Assembly (NCBI RefSeq): GCF_015477775.1
Contig: NZ_JADLQO010000025.1
Span: 1-64,000 of the forward strand
Source of the DNA: Nocardia abscessus
GTDB taxonomy: Bacteria; Actinomycetota; Actinomycetes; Mycobacteriales; Mycobacteriaceae
Direction of reading: 5' to 3'
Length of the DNA: 64,000 bases
Shown: piece by piece, positions 18,657 through 27,215 of the stretch
Layout of the letters: the number at the start of each line of letters is the position of its first letter
Position numbering within the stretch: position 1 is the first letter of the stretch
Program-made: the position numbers and the translations under genes
The notes under the pieces: generated by a model
What the model was told of the DNA's origin: nothing
The model's input: the letters and a program-made list of their open reading frames with translations, nothing else
Databases searched by the model: none

Positions 18657-19639
18657 GATCGCCACGAGCCCGGCTGCTCCTCCTGATTTCCGCGCTCGCC
18701 GCGACTGTGTCGATGCTCGCGGGGTGCGGACTGGTGAGCTCGTCCGGAACGTTCCACGACGCGCGTCTGCCGGACGGTGCGCGTCCGCTGGACGGTGCGA
18801 AGCTGGTCGTCACCTCGAAGAGCTTCACCGAGGGCGTGCTGCTGGGCAAGATCACCGCCACCTACCTGGCCGCGGCGGGCGCCGCCGTCACCGACCTGAC
18901 CGGGGCGCCGGGTTCCGCGTCGTCTCGCCAGGCCCAGCTCAACGGTGACGCCGACGTGCTCTGGGAGTACACCGGCACCGGTTGGGTGAACTACCACAAC
19001 CAGACCGAGACGATCTCGGACCCGCAGCAGCTCTGGCAGCGTGTCCACGACATCGAGAAGCGTGACCACGACCTGGAGTGGCTTCCGCCGGCCAACTTCA
19101 ACGACACGTACGCGTTCGGCGCATCGACGCCGAACGCCGAGCGACTGAAGGTGCGATCCCTCTCCGACGTGGCCGCGCTGCCGGTCCCCGACCGGACGTT
19201 CTGCGTCGACGACGAATTCTTCAGTCGCTCGGACGGTTTCATTCCGATGCTGCAGAAGTACGGGATCCCCTACAACGCTCCGAACGGCGTTCCGTCCGGC
19301 AACGTCACGCGGATGGACGCGGGCGTCGTCTACACGGCGACGGCCAAGGGCACCCCGTGCAACTTCGGCATGATCTACACCACCGACGGACGGGTCAAGA
19401 ACCTGAATCTGGTCGTCCTCGACGATGACCAGAAGTTCTTCCTCCCCTACAGCGGCACGGCGGTAGTCCGTGGCGCCGTCATCGACCGCTACCCGCAGTT
19501 GCGGACCCTGCTCGGGACGATCTCCGAGCACCTCACCGACGAGCTGATGCAGGAACTGAACGGTCGTGTCGACATCGACGGAGAGGATCCCGCCGATGTC
19601 GCCTACGAATGGCTGAAGAGCGAAAAGCTCATCGAGTAG
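18653..19639 (+). CDS. Osmoprotectant substrate-binding lipoprotein (OpuCC/ProX-like)
   Basis: A 328-aa secreted lipoprotein. The signal peptide ends in the lipobox SMLAGC with Cys25 as the lipidated residue. KLVVTSKSFTEGVLLGKITA is the signature start of OpuAC/ProX-type choline or betaine binding proteins, followed by DADVLWEYTGTGWVNY. The start overlaps the permease stop by 4 nt. It should sit on the outer face of the plasma membrane and hand quaternary amines to the permease. Confidence 0.93.
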   Translation: MRSPRARLLLLISALAATVSMLAGCGLVSSSGTFHDARLPDGARPLDGAKLVVTSKSFTEGVLLGKITATYLAAAGAAVTDLTGAPGSASSRQAQLNGDADVLWEYTGTGWVNYHNQTETISDPQQLWQRVHDIEKRDHDLEWLPPANFNDTYAFGASTPNAERLKVRSLSDVAALPVPDRTFCVDDEFFSRSDGFIPMLQKYGIPYNAPNGVPSGNVTRMDAGVVYTATAKGTPCNFGMIYTTDGRVKNLNLVVLDDDQKFFLPYSGTAVVRGAVIDRYPQLRTLLGTISEHLTDELMQELNGRVDIDGEDPADVAYEWLKSEKLIE

Positions 19640-19986
19640 GCGGTGACGAGCAGTCCCTCCACTCCGGAACCTATCCGGTTCCGTCGCTCGATCGCCGCCG
19701 ATCCGCACCAGAGGACGGATTACCCGGGTGACCGTGGTTCTCGCAGCCGATTCAGCGAGAAGCGTTGCACGACAGCGCCGGTGCGGGCCACCGAATTCGA
19801 ATCACCGCGATCTGCACGGTACGTAAACGATCGGCGGATCCGTACAGTGATGCGAAATGGTCCCATCATCCGATCCACGAGGCTGTGAAATTTTTGCTGA
19901 CGCCCACTTCCCGGTTCCGGTCCGATGAATTCACCGCATAGTCCACTGCGTGACACGGTTTCTCCCGTGAATACCCGGACAATCGC
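19640..19986. other. Intergenic region, no gene seen
   Basis: No frame with coding bias. It separates the transporter operon from the MFS gene and must contain the terminator of the former and the promoter of the latter; I see no convincing hairpin. Confidence 0.4.
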
Positions 19987-21216
19987 ATGACCGCTTACCG
20001 GCAAGACGAAATATCCGCCGAAATCACTTCGCTGCGACCGCTGTTGTTCACTGTCTACCTACCAGCGGCAGCGTACGGAATCGGCATGGGAGCCGCGGCA
20101 CCCGTAATGGCGCTCACCGCCCTCGACCTGGGCGCGTCGTCGGCCGTCGCAGGCCTGACCGTCGCTTTGGTCGGGCTCGGACAGATACTGGGCGATATTC
20201 CGGCAGGGCAGATCGTATCCCGGTTCGGTGAGCGAATATCCATCATCGGCGCCAGCACCGCAGGGACGATCGGGGTGCTGTTGTGTTTGTTCACCCCGAC
20301 AGTTCCGCTATTGGGCATGGGACTGATAATCGTCGGATTGTCCAATGCGGTGTGGGGACTGGCCCGGATGAGTTATCTGTCCGAGGTCATACCTTTCGAG
20401 CGCAGAGCGCGGGCGATGTCGCTGTTCGGCGGGGCCATGCGGCTGGGATTCTTCGTCGGCCCGTTTCTCGGGGCAGCCGTGATCACCGGTCTCGGCACAC
20501 GCGGCGGATTCGTCGTTCAGTTGATCGCCATCATGATCGCCGGAACATTGATGGCTCGGCTGCCGGATCCGCAGACCTCGGCGTCGGCGGTACCGCAACC
20601 ACCCCTATCCCTGATCGGAGTGGCACGAGCCCATCACACCCTGTTGCTGACGCTGGGCACCGGGTCATTGCTGATGGGCGCCGCGCGTTCGTCACGCGAG
20701 GCCGTGCTGCCGCTGTGGGCCGATCACCTCGGCGTCGACGCCGCGACCGCCAGTCTGATCTTCGGAATCGGGGCGGGCCTGGATGTGCTGTGCGCCTACC
20801 CCGCCGGCCATCTGATGGACCGCTACGGCAGGCGATTCATCGCGGTGCCGTCGCTGGTCATCCTGGCCGTCGCGTATCTCGCTGTGCCACTGACCGATTC
20901 GGTACTCACGCTCAGTGTCGCGGCGATCGTCATGGGGATCGGCAACGGAATCGGCAACGGCGTCATCATGACCATCGGCGCCGACATCGCGCCCGTCACC
21001 AGCCGCGCCGAGTTCCTCGCCGCGTGGCGGCTCACCCACGACGGCGGCTTCTTCGTCGGACCGCTGGCGATCAGCGGACTGGCGGCTATCGGTCCGCTGG
21101 CCGTCGCGGTCCTCACCATCGGAGGGGTGTCGGCGCTCGGCGCCGCGGTGATGGCTCGATACATCCCCGTGTACATCCCTTGGCCGAAGCGGATCGACCG
21201 CGTCGGAGAAAGCTGA
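19987..21216 (+). CDS. MFS transporter
   Basis: A 409-aa protein with about 12 transmembrane segments in two halves. The loop 2-3 motif appears as GQIVSRFGERI and its repeat as GHLMDRYGRRF; RMSYLSEVIPFERRARAMS is a loop 4-5 type segment. It is a general drug/sugar-type proton antiporter; substrate unknown. It converges on the lipoprotein gene at 21289 with a shared hairpin between them. Confidence 0.88.
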   Translation: MTAYRQDEISAEITSLRPLLFTVYLPAAAYGIGMGAAAPVMALTALDLGASSAVAGLTVALVGLGQILGDIPAGQIVSRFGERISIIGASTAGTIGVLLCLFTPTVPLLGMGLIIVGLSNAVWGLARMSYLSEVIPFERRARAMSLFGGAMRLGFFVGPFLGAAVITGLGTRGGFVVQLIAIMIAGTLMARLPDPQTSASAVPQPPLSLIGVARAHHTLLLTLGTGSLLMGAARSSREAVLPLWADHLGVDAATASLIFGIGAGLDVLCAYPAGHLMDRYGRRFIAVPSLVILAVAYLAVPLTDSVLTLSVAAIVMGIGNGIGNGVIMTIGADIAPVTSRAEFLAAWRLTHDGGFFVGPLAISGLAAIGPLAVAVLTIGGVSALGAAVMARYIPVYIPWPKRIDRVGES

Positions 21217-21229
21217 CCAAGCCGAGCCT

Positions 21230-21255
21230 GCGCCCGATCCGAACGGATCGGGCGC
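21230..21255. terminator. Bidirectional hairpin between convergent genes
   Basis: GCGCCCGATCC at 21230-21240 and its exact complement GGATCGGGCGC at 21245-21255 form an 11-bp GC-rich stem with a GAAC loop. It lies 13 nt after the MFS stop and 34 nt after the stop of the opposing gene, so it can end both transcripts. Confidence 0.75.
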
Positions 21256-21288
21256 CGCGGTAGAGCGGCACCCGATCCGGGGCACGCA

Positions 21289-22311
21289 CTATTTCGAAGC
21301 CTGCGTGTTGTATTTATTGGTGTAGAACTTCGACGGTTCGAACGCGCCGGTGATCGCGCCGGTGTCGCGCAACCAATCCTCCCAGCGCAGGAAATCGGCG
21401 TCGACGATCGCGCCGTTGGTGGCGGGCACCCCGACCGACAGCCAGTACTTCACCGACAAAGCGTCCTCACCTGAACGCTTCCGCTTCTCGATGATCTCGG
21501 TGAACTTCGCGATGACCTGCTCACGGGGAGTCGTCTTCTGCCATTCGATCGCCTTGGCAACCCCGTCGACGAATGCCCAGACGCTATCGGGGTTCTTGGC
21601 GATGAAGTCGTTCCGGAAGACGTATTGACCGCCGTTGAACGGACCGAACTGCTCGTAATCGGTGAACACCGCACGGAGCCCGCCGTTCGCGATCGCACGC
21701 TGCTGGAACTGTCCGCTCAGGGCGGCGACGTCGATCTGCCCGCGCCGCAGGGCGTCCTCGGTGTTCGGCGGGGGCAATACCACCAGCTGAACCGACTTGA
21801 TCTGCTGATCGGTGAAACCACTCTTCTTCAGCGCGGTGTGGATATCCGCCTCGGACTGACCGCCCAGCGTATTCATCCCGATCTTCTTGTCCAGCAGGTC
21901 TTTCGGCGTCTTGATCGTGCTGTTCTCGGGAACGTAGAACCCGGTGAACGTCTTCTCGTCGGAGCCGTAGTAGTTCACCACCGCCGTGATCGGCGCTCCG
22001 CCCTGCGCGAGTTTGGCCACCGCGCCCCCGAAAGCACCGCCGAAGTCGACCTGCCCCGTCGCCGCCGATTGGATGTCCTGGGGGCCGCTGATGGTATTGC
22101 CCTGCCACTCGAGTTTCAGTTTGCCTTCGAAGAAGCCGAGTTCCTCCGCAAGCTCGGGAATGACGACTTGAGAGGCCCAGCCTTGATAACGCAGGACCGG
22201 CACTCCGCCCGATGTACGAACTTCCCCTCCCCCACATGCGGTCAGGAGCATCGCCACCGTTGCCGCGACAATCGCGCCGATCAGAAACCTGCTGTGCGCT
22301 CTCACGCTCAT
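21289..22311 (-). CDS. ABC transporter substrate-binding lipoprotein (SsuA/NMT1-like)
   Basis: A 340-aa lipoprotein. The ATG at 22311 follows GAGGGAGAGT; longer in-frame starts lack a ribosome site. The signal peptide ends in LLTAC with Cys26. The mature part (VLRYQGWASQVVIPELAEEL, GKLKLEWQGNTISGPQDIQSAATGQVDFG read in two pieces) is the NMT1/SsuA fold used for taurine, sulfonate, nitrate or thiamine-precursor uptake. No permease or ATPase gene is adjacent, so it is an orphan binding protein here. It is divergent from the Fe(II)/2OG oxygenase gene. Confidence 0.88.
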   Translation of the reverse strand: MSVRAHSRFLIGAIVAATVAMLLTACGGGEVRTSGGVPVLRYQGWASQVVIPELAEELGFFEGKLKLEWQGNTISGPQDIQSAATGQVDFGGAFGGAVAKLAQGGAPITAVVNYYGSDEKTFTGFYVPENSTIKTPKDLLDKKIGMNTLGGQSEADIHTALKKSGFTDQQIKSVQLVVLPPPNTEDALRRGQIDVAALSGQFQQRAIANGGLRAVFTDYEQFGPFNGGQYVFRNDFIAKNPDSVWAFVDGVAKAIEWQKTTPREQVIAKFTEIIEKRKRSGEDALSVKYWLSVGVPATNGAIVDADFLRWEDWLRDTGAITGAFEPSKFYTNKYNTQASK

Positions 22312-22530
22312 ACTCTCCCTCGTCATACCAGCAATGCACCATCGCATCGCAGTGCAGCGATCGTTGAGCATGCGCTATTTCGCGTCCATGGTTGTCTTCA
22401 TCCAGATTCGAAGACGGCGGCGGGCACCCCGAAAACCCGGCATCCAGCAGCATGACTGCGCCATACCGCGCAGATATGAAGCCTTTGATTCAGTGGGAAT
22501 CAAATGGTCAACGCGGCGGCGCTTCCCGTA

Positions 22531-22536
22531 TATAAT
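22531..22536 (+). promoter_or_regulatory. -10 element of a probably leaderless promoter
   Basis: A consensus TATAAT lies eight bases before the GTG start of the oxygenase gene at 22545. Transcription would begin at or next to the start codon, and there is no Shine-Dalgarno sequence, so a leaderless mRNA is likely. Confidence 0.6.
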
Positions 22537-22544
22537 TACCCTTC

Positions 22545-23582
22545 GTGCATGCCCGTTTGCCGATCGTCGATATCTCGCGTTTTCGGAAGTCCGCGCGGGA
22601 GCGGGAAGCGTTTCTCACCGAGTTGCGGTATGCCGCGCACGAGGTGGGGTTCTTCTACGTCGTCGGACACGGGGTGCCACAGCGTCTGACCGACGGAATC
22701 TTCGAGGTGGCGCGACAGTTCTTCGCGTTACCGCTGGAGCAGCGGCTGGAGATCGAGAACATCCGTTCGCCGCAGTTCCGTGGGTATACGGGCACAGGGC
22801 ACGAGTACACGGCGGGTTCGCCGGATCGACGGGAGCAGATCGATATCGGCCCGGAGCGGGAGGCGGTGCCGGTGAGGGCGGGCGAACCGGCGTGGCGGCG
22901 GTTGATCGGGCCGAATCAGTGGCCGACGGCGCTGCCACAGCTGCGGGAGGCGACCCTGGCGTGGCAGGCGGAAGCGCTGCGGGTGAGCCGGGAAGTACTG
23001 CGGGCGTTGGCTGTTGCGTTGGGGCAGGACGAGGGGTATTTCGATACCTGGTTCGACGACGAGGCCTCGGCGCACGTGAAGATCATCCATTATCCGGGGC
23101 GCGATGTGGGACGCTCCGATCAAGGGGTCGGGGCGCACAAGGATTACGGGTATCTCGCCCTGCTGCAACAGGACGAGGTCGGCGGGCTGCAGGTGCAGGG
23201 ACCGCAGGGCTGGATCGATGCGGTGCCGGTGCCGGGCAGCTTCGTGTTCAATATCGGCGAGATGCTGGAGATCGCGACGCAGGGGTACCTGACCGCGACG
23301 AAGCATCGCGTGGTCAGCCCGCCCGCCGGGGTGGATCGATACTCGGTGCCGTTCTTCCTCGGGCCACGGCTCGATGCGGTGGTCGAGCCGCTGACGCTGC
23401 CGCCGGAGCTGGCCGCGAAAGCGCGCGGTGTGAGCGCCGAGGCCGGCAATCCGCTGCTGGCGCGGTTCGGGGAGAACGCGTTGATCGGCTGGCTGCGTTC
23501 GCATCCCGCGGTCGCCGAACGCTGGTGGAGTGACGTCTTGCGGACCCCGAGTGACGGTGCGGTTCCGCAGCCGCGGGCGTGA
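22545..23582 (+). CDS. Fe(II)/2-oxoglutarate-dependent oxygenase, isopenicillin N synthase family
   Basis: A 345-aa cytosolic non-haem iron oxygenase. The N-terminal DIOX_N domain (LPIVDISRF ... EVGFFYVVGHGVP) is followed by the double-stranded beta-helix with the iron triad His198, Asp200 (AHKDYG) and His254 (ATKHRV), and the RxS 2-oxoglutarate motif at Arg265-Ser267 (RYSVPFF). The start is a GTG; the ribosome site is missing and the promoter suggests a leaderless mRNA. The substrate cannot be read. The divergent SsuA-like gene could supply a substrate, but this is speculation. Confidence 0.9.
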   Translation: MHARLPIVDISRFRKSAREREAFLTELRYAAHEVGFFYVVGHGVPQRLTDGIFEVARQFFALPLEQRLEIENIRSPQFRGYTGTGHEYTAGSPDRREQIDIGPEREAVPVRAGEPAWRRLIGPNQWPTALPQLREATLAWQAEALRVSREVLRALAVALGQDEGYFDTWFDDEASAHVKIIHYPGRDVGRSDQGVGAHKDYGYLALLQQDEVGGLQVQGPQGWIDAVPVPGSFVFNIGEMLEIATQGYLTATKHRVVSPPAGVDRYSVPFFLGPRLDAVVEPLTLPPELAAKARGVSAEAGNPLLARFGENALIGWLRSHPAVAERWWSDVLRTPSDGAVPQPRA

Positions 23583-23631
23583 CCACGATCCCCGTGTGTC
23601 ACCGGTCGTTCGCTGCGCCTACGATCCGGTC

Positions 23632-24393
23632 ATGGCGGAGATCAGCAGTGAGCGGCGGGACAAGGTCGCGGTGATCACCGTGCACGACCCGGATCGGCGG
23701 AACGCGTTGACACCGGCGCTGTCCGAACAATTGGCCGCCGCGGTGGCCGAGGCCGAGGCCGATACCGGCGTGCACGCGGTGATCGTCACCGGAACCCCGC
23801 CCGCGTTCTGCGCGGGCGCCGATCTCAGCGCACTCGGCGAGGCACGTGAGCAGGGCCTGCGGGTGATCTACGACGGATTCCTCGCGGTCGCGCGATGCGC
23901 ACTGCCGACCATCGCCGCGGTCGGCGGCGCCGCCGTCGGCGCGGGACTCAATCTGGCGCTGGCCGCCGATGTCCGGATCGCCGGGGCCCGCGCCCGGTTC
24001 GACGCGCGGTTCCTGCGGCTCGGTATCCATCCCGGCGGCGGGATGACCTGGATGTTGCGGCGCGCCGTCGGGCCGCAACGAGCCGCAGCGATGACGCTGT
24101 TCGGCGAGATCCTCGACGCCGACGCCGCCCTCGACGCCGGATTGGCGCACCGGGTGGTCGACGGTGATCACGACGCACTGCTCGCCGCCGCGCTCGACTT
24201 CGCCGCAGGCGCCGCCGAAGCGCCGCGCGATCTGCTGATCACCACGAAGCGCACCATGCGCCACACCGCGAACCTCGACGCCCACGCCGACGCCGTCGAC
24301 GCCGAGATCGTCCCGCAGGTGGCCTCCCTCGAATCCCCGGAATTCGCCGCGCGCCTGGCGGCGAAGAAAGCCGAGATCACCCGCTCCAGCTGA
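23632..24393 (+). CDS. Enoyl-CoA hydratase/isomerase family protein
   Basis: A 253-aa crotonase-fold protein. The oxyanion-hole segments are FCAGADLSAL and AAVGGAAVGAGLNLALAADV, and DRRNALTPAL is the N-terminal signature. At the usual second catalytic Glu position it has GIHPGGGMTWMLRR, as in many enoyl-CoA hydratases of the EchA8/EchA5 type in which one Glu is replaced. The ATG at 23632 gives the normal length. It lies 49 nt after the oxygenase gene on the same strand and may share its transcript. Specific substrate unknown. Confidence 0.88.
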   Translation: MAEISSERRDKVAVITVHDPDRRNALTPALSEQLAAAVAEAEADTGVHAVIVTGTPPAFCAGADLSALGEAREQGLRVIYDGFLAVARCALPTIAAVGGAAVGAGLNLALAADVRIAGARARFDARFLRLGIHPGGGMTWMLRRAVGPQRAAAMTLFGEILDADAALDAGLAHRVVDGDHDALLAAALDFAAGAAEAPRDLLITTKRTMRHTANLDAHADAVDAEIVPQVASLESPEFAARLAAKKAEITRSS

Positions 24394-24518
24394 CCGCGAG
24401 CGCACCGCCATCCGACGTCACGGCCTCCGCCGCCTGAGCGGCACCGGCTCCGACTTCAGAAAGTTCCAGCTACGGGTGACCGGAACGGGTGGATGAGGCA
24501 CCGGGTCTGGGTAGCTGC

Positions 24519-25946
24519 TCAGCTGATGGCAGCGCCGAACCACTTCGGCAGGCTGGTGAGCAGATCCTGCTGGTCTTCGCCGACCCACGCCACGTGGCCG
24601 TCCGGTCGCAGCAACAGCGCGGGCACATCCAGTTCCTCGCCGACGTCGATGACGTGGTCGACTCGGTCTGCCCAGCCCTCCACCGACAGCAAGCCGGTCC
24701 GGTCGAGCAGCAACCCGCGGCCGCCGTGCATCAGCTCGTAGAGGCGCCCGCGCTTCAGCCGCACGTCCCGCATCCGACGGCCGAGCAGTTCGTGCCCCTC
24801 GCCGAAGTCGTAGTGGACCTCGATCGCGGTGATGAGCCCGGTGACGTACCGGTTCACCTCCTCGAAGTCCATCAGCCTCGAGAACAGCTCGCGCAGCGCT
24901 GTCGCACCGGAATCGGTTCCCATCAGCGTGATCTGCGCGCGGGTGTTCTCCAGTACGCGGGCGCCCACCGGGTGCCTTTCGGCGTGGTAGCTGTCCAGAA
25001 GCCCCTCCGGCGCCCAGCCGTCGACCTCGGCGGCCAGTTTCCAGCCGAGGTTGAACGCGTCCTGGATGCCGAGGTTGAGCCCCTGCCCACCGGTCGGAGG
25101 GTGGATGTGTGCCGCGTCGCCTGCCAGCAGCACCCGGCCGACCCGGTAGCGCTCCGCCTGCCGGGTGGCGTCGCCGAAACGGGACAGCCAGTGCGGTGAA
25201 TGCGCCCCGAAGTCGGTGCCGGCGACCGCCCGCAGCTGCTGCTTGAACTCCTCGAGGGTCGGTGCGGTCGCACGGTCCTCGGCCACCCCATCGGCGGGCA
25301 CGACGACGCGGTACAGCCCGTCCCCGAGGGGCTGGGCGCCGAAACGCTTCTGGGTCTGGTAGACCTCCGCGACGATCGCGGCGACTTTCGCCTCGTCCTC
25401 GGTCAGCTCCATGACGCCCAGCAGCGTCTCGACCGTGGCGGGTTCACCGGGGAAGCCGACGCCGAGCAGTCTGCGCACCGTACTGCGACCGCCGTCGCAC
25501 CCGACGAGGTAGCGCGAGCGCAGGCGCGTGCCGTCCGCCGTCTCGACGGTCACCCCGTCGTCGTCCTGGATCAGCCCGACCAGTTCGCAGCCGCGCCGGA
25601 TCTCGGTACCGAGTTCCAGGGCATGCTCGTTGAGCAGCCGCTCGGTGACCGGCTGCGGAGTGGCGAGACCGTACGGGTGTGCCGTGTCCATCCGGTCCGG
25701 CCACGGCTTGACGATGCCGCCGAAGAGACCACCCACCCGGAACTTCTCACTCACCGCGAGGAACCGGTCCAGCAGGCCGCGCTGGTCCATCATCTCGACA
25801 CTGCGCGCGTGCAGACCTTGTCCGCGGGACTCCTCGGTCGGCGCGGTCAGCTTCTCCAGTACCAGCGTGCGCACGCCGTGCAGCCGTAACTCACCGGCCA
25901 GCATCAAGCCGGTCGGTCCGCCGCCGGCGATGATCACATCAATCAT
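24519..25946 (-). CDS. rox: Rifampicin monooxygenase (Rox-like FAD hydroxylase)
   Basis: A 475-aa class A flavoprotein hydroxylase. The FAD-binding GGGPTG is at residues 8-13, the DG motif (CDGGRST) at 150-156 and the GD motif GRVLLAGDAAHIHP at 270-283. The start MIDVIIAGGGPTGLMLAGEL, the stretch KRFGA and the C-terminal HVAWVGEDQQDLL match the N. farcinica rifampicin monooxygenase as I remember it. That enzyme uses FAD and NADPH to oxidise the rifamycin naphthohydroquinone and inactivate the drug. The ATG at 25946 has AAGGAG upstream. A palindrome matching the rifamycin-associated element lies about 190 nt upstream, supporting the assignment. Angucycline hydroxylases share the fold and are the main alternative. 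Confidence 0.88.
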   Translation of the reverse strand: MIDVIIAGGGPTGLMLAGELRLHGVRTLVLEKLTAPTEESRGQGLHARSVEMMDQRGLLDRFLAVSEKFRVGGLFGGIVKPWPDRMDTAHPYGLATPQPVTERLLNEHALELGTEIRRGCELVGLIQDDDGVTVETADGTRLRSRYLVGCDGGRSTVRRLLGVGFPGEPATVETLLGVMELTEDEAKVAAIVAEVYQTQKRFGAQPLGDGLYRVVVPADGVAEDRATAPTLEEFKQQLRAVAGTDFGAHSPHWLSRFGDATRQAERYRVGRVLLAGDAAHIHPPTGGQGLNLGIQDAFNLGWKLAAEVDGWAPEGLLDSYHAERHPVGARVLENTRAQITLMGTDSGATALRELFSRLMDFEEVNRYVTGLITAIEVHYDFGEGHELLGRRMRDVRLKRGRLYELMHGGRGLLLDRTGLLSVEGWADRVDHVIDVGEELDVPALLLRPDGHVAWVGEDQQDLLTSLPKWFGAAIS

Positions 25947-26136
25947 GAAACTCCTTACGCATCGGCCGGCTGCTCGGCGTGCGTCCGGTGGCGCGCACAC
26001 CCGCCCGTGCGCGCCGCATCGCGACTGCCACCGGCGGTTCGACGTCCCGCCAGACCCATGCGCCGCCGAAGCACCCGCGCTTCGCGCGTCCTCGATTTCC
26101 GCAGGTTCTGGCTCGGCTGGAGATTGTGCAGCATCA

Positions 26137-26161
26137 CCGGGGCCTTGCCGCAAGGCCCCGG
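26137..26161. promoter_or_regulatory. Rifamycin-associated element (RAE)-like palindrome
   Basis: Two perfect 12-bp arms, CCGGGGCCTTGC and GCAAGGCCCCGG, flank a single central C. The core GGGGCCTTGC/GCAAGGCCCC agrees with the 19-bp inverted repeat known upstream of rifamycin-inactivating genes in actinomycetes (from memory, not aligned here). It lies upstream of rox in the same orientation expected for rifamycin-inducible transcription. Confidence 0.75.
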
Positions 26162-26201
26162 GTGCGCTATATGTTGAAAGTGGCAAGGAGCGGATAGCCC
26201 T

Positions 26202-26252
26202 CCTTGCCTTTGTGTTGTCCTTGCCTTTGTGTTGTCCCTGCCTTTGTGTTGT
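26202..26252. repeat. Three tandem 17-bp repeats upstream of the rox palindrome
   Basis: The unit CCTTGCCTTTGTGTTGT occurs at 26202-26218 and 26219-26235, and with one change (CCCTGCC...) at 26236-26252. The array is head to tail without spacer, 40 nt beyond the palindrome as seen from rox. It could be a regulator-binding array or simply a slippage-prone repeat. Confidence 0.8.
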
Positions 26253-26534
26253 CCGCGCCGAACGGACAACCTCCTCCTCGCGAAGCCGCATGAGCGCGGC
26301 GCGGAATTTGCCGAACGCAGCCACGTAACCGAGCACTCCGGCGACGACACCGGCTGCTCGGTCCGGCCGCCTACCGGCGACGGTCACCTACCCAGCGCTC
26401 GAAGCGACGCAGGACCGAACGGCGGTGCACACCTGGAGCATCGGTCGGCCACAGTGTGGAAGTGGCTGAACCGGTGCGCAACTCGAGCCTCCGCGGTTAC
26501 CGCAGAAGTGATCGAGTAATGCGGGCGCCGCGAA

Positions 26535-27215
26535 TCAGGCGATCTTGTTCCGGAGTGGTCGCCCAGGCGATTTCTTGCCGTTGCCGTGGTAGGTGCCCTT
26601 CGGGCCGAGCTGCAGTTCGCGGAGCAGTTCGTGGCCGTGGTACACGCGGACGATTCCGTTGTGCTCGGAGGTGTGCACGGTCTCCCCGACGAGCTGGGCG
26701 CCGACCTGGATCTTGCGCTTGCGGTAGCTGATCGCGCCGTGGGAGTTGACGCGCAGCGCGCGCGACCGCGCCGCGTCGTCCATGTCGGCGACCGCTGGGA
26801 TCTCCAGCGGCCCACCGGGCAGGAGTTGCCGAACCCCATCGGACATCGCGTATTCCGGTCGCGCACCGACCAGGCCGTTGCGGCGCAAGATCGCGTGCAC
26901 CGTCGATATCGCGGGTACCTGGCTCGTACTGCCCCGCATCAGTTCCGCGCGGATCCTGCGGGCGCCCCACTGCGGCCGATTCAGCCGAATTCGCACCACG
27001 GCGGCCTCCACCGCGGCCGGCGATCGGCCCGGGAAACGATTCGGACGGCGCGAGCGCGGCACCAGCCCCGCCACGCCCTGCGCCCGGTAACGCGCGAGGT
27101 AGCTGTAGTAGGTCTTGCGGGAGATTCGGTACCGGCGGCAAACCTCGGTCACGGTGAGCCGATGACGTTCGGGCGCCTGCAGGATCTCGAGCCACAGCTC
27201 GGGCCGAGTACTCAT
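26535..27215 (-). CDS. IS481-derived DNA-binding protein lacking the DDE catalytic domain
   Basis: A 226-aa protein. Residues 1-120 are the helix-turn-helix/leucine-zipper region of IS481-type transposases (LTVTEVCRRYRISRKTYYSY, then RPQWGARRIRAELM). Residues 155-226 match the small C-terminal beta domain of the same family (SHGAISYRKRKIQVGAQLVG, VYHGHELLREL). The roughly 150-residue DDE core that should lie between is missing, with no frameshift. The ATG overlaps the stop of the MFS gene (27212-27215), so it is translated with the exporter. A role as a DNA-binding regulator is possible; it cannot transpose. Confidence 0.72.
   Translation of the reverse strand: MSTRPELWLEILQAPERHRLTVTEVCRRYRISRKTYYSYLARYRAQGVAGLVPRSRRPNRFPGRSPAAVEAAVVRIRLNRPQWGARRIRAELMRGSTSQVPAISTVHAILRRNGLVGARPEYAMSDGVRQLLPGGPLEIPAVADMDDAARSRALRVNSHGAISYRKRKIQVGAQLVGETVHTSEHNGIVRVYHGHELLRELQLGPKGTYHGNGKKSPGRPLRNKIA

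Noticed and set aside
17891..19639. Single 582-codon frame spanning permease and lipoprotein genes
   Set aside because: The first part is an out-of-frame reading of the permease; the true lipoprotein begins at ATG 18653 with a clear lipobox signal peptide.
24519..25946. FAD monooxygenase as an additional angucycline hydroxylase
   Set aside because: Sequence details and the RAE-like palindrome fit rifampicin monooxygenase better, and the gene is 10 kb away from the cluster without its operator.
25947..26387. Minus-strand frame open upstream of rox to 26387, suggesting a longer protein
   Set aside because: The extra 146 residues come from the palindrome and the 17-bp repeats, have no family similarity, and the ATG at 25946 has an excellent ribosome site and the family N-terminus.
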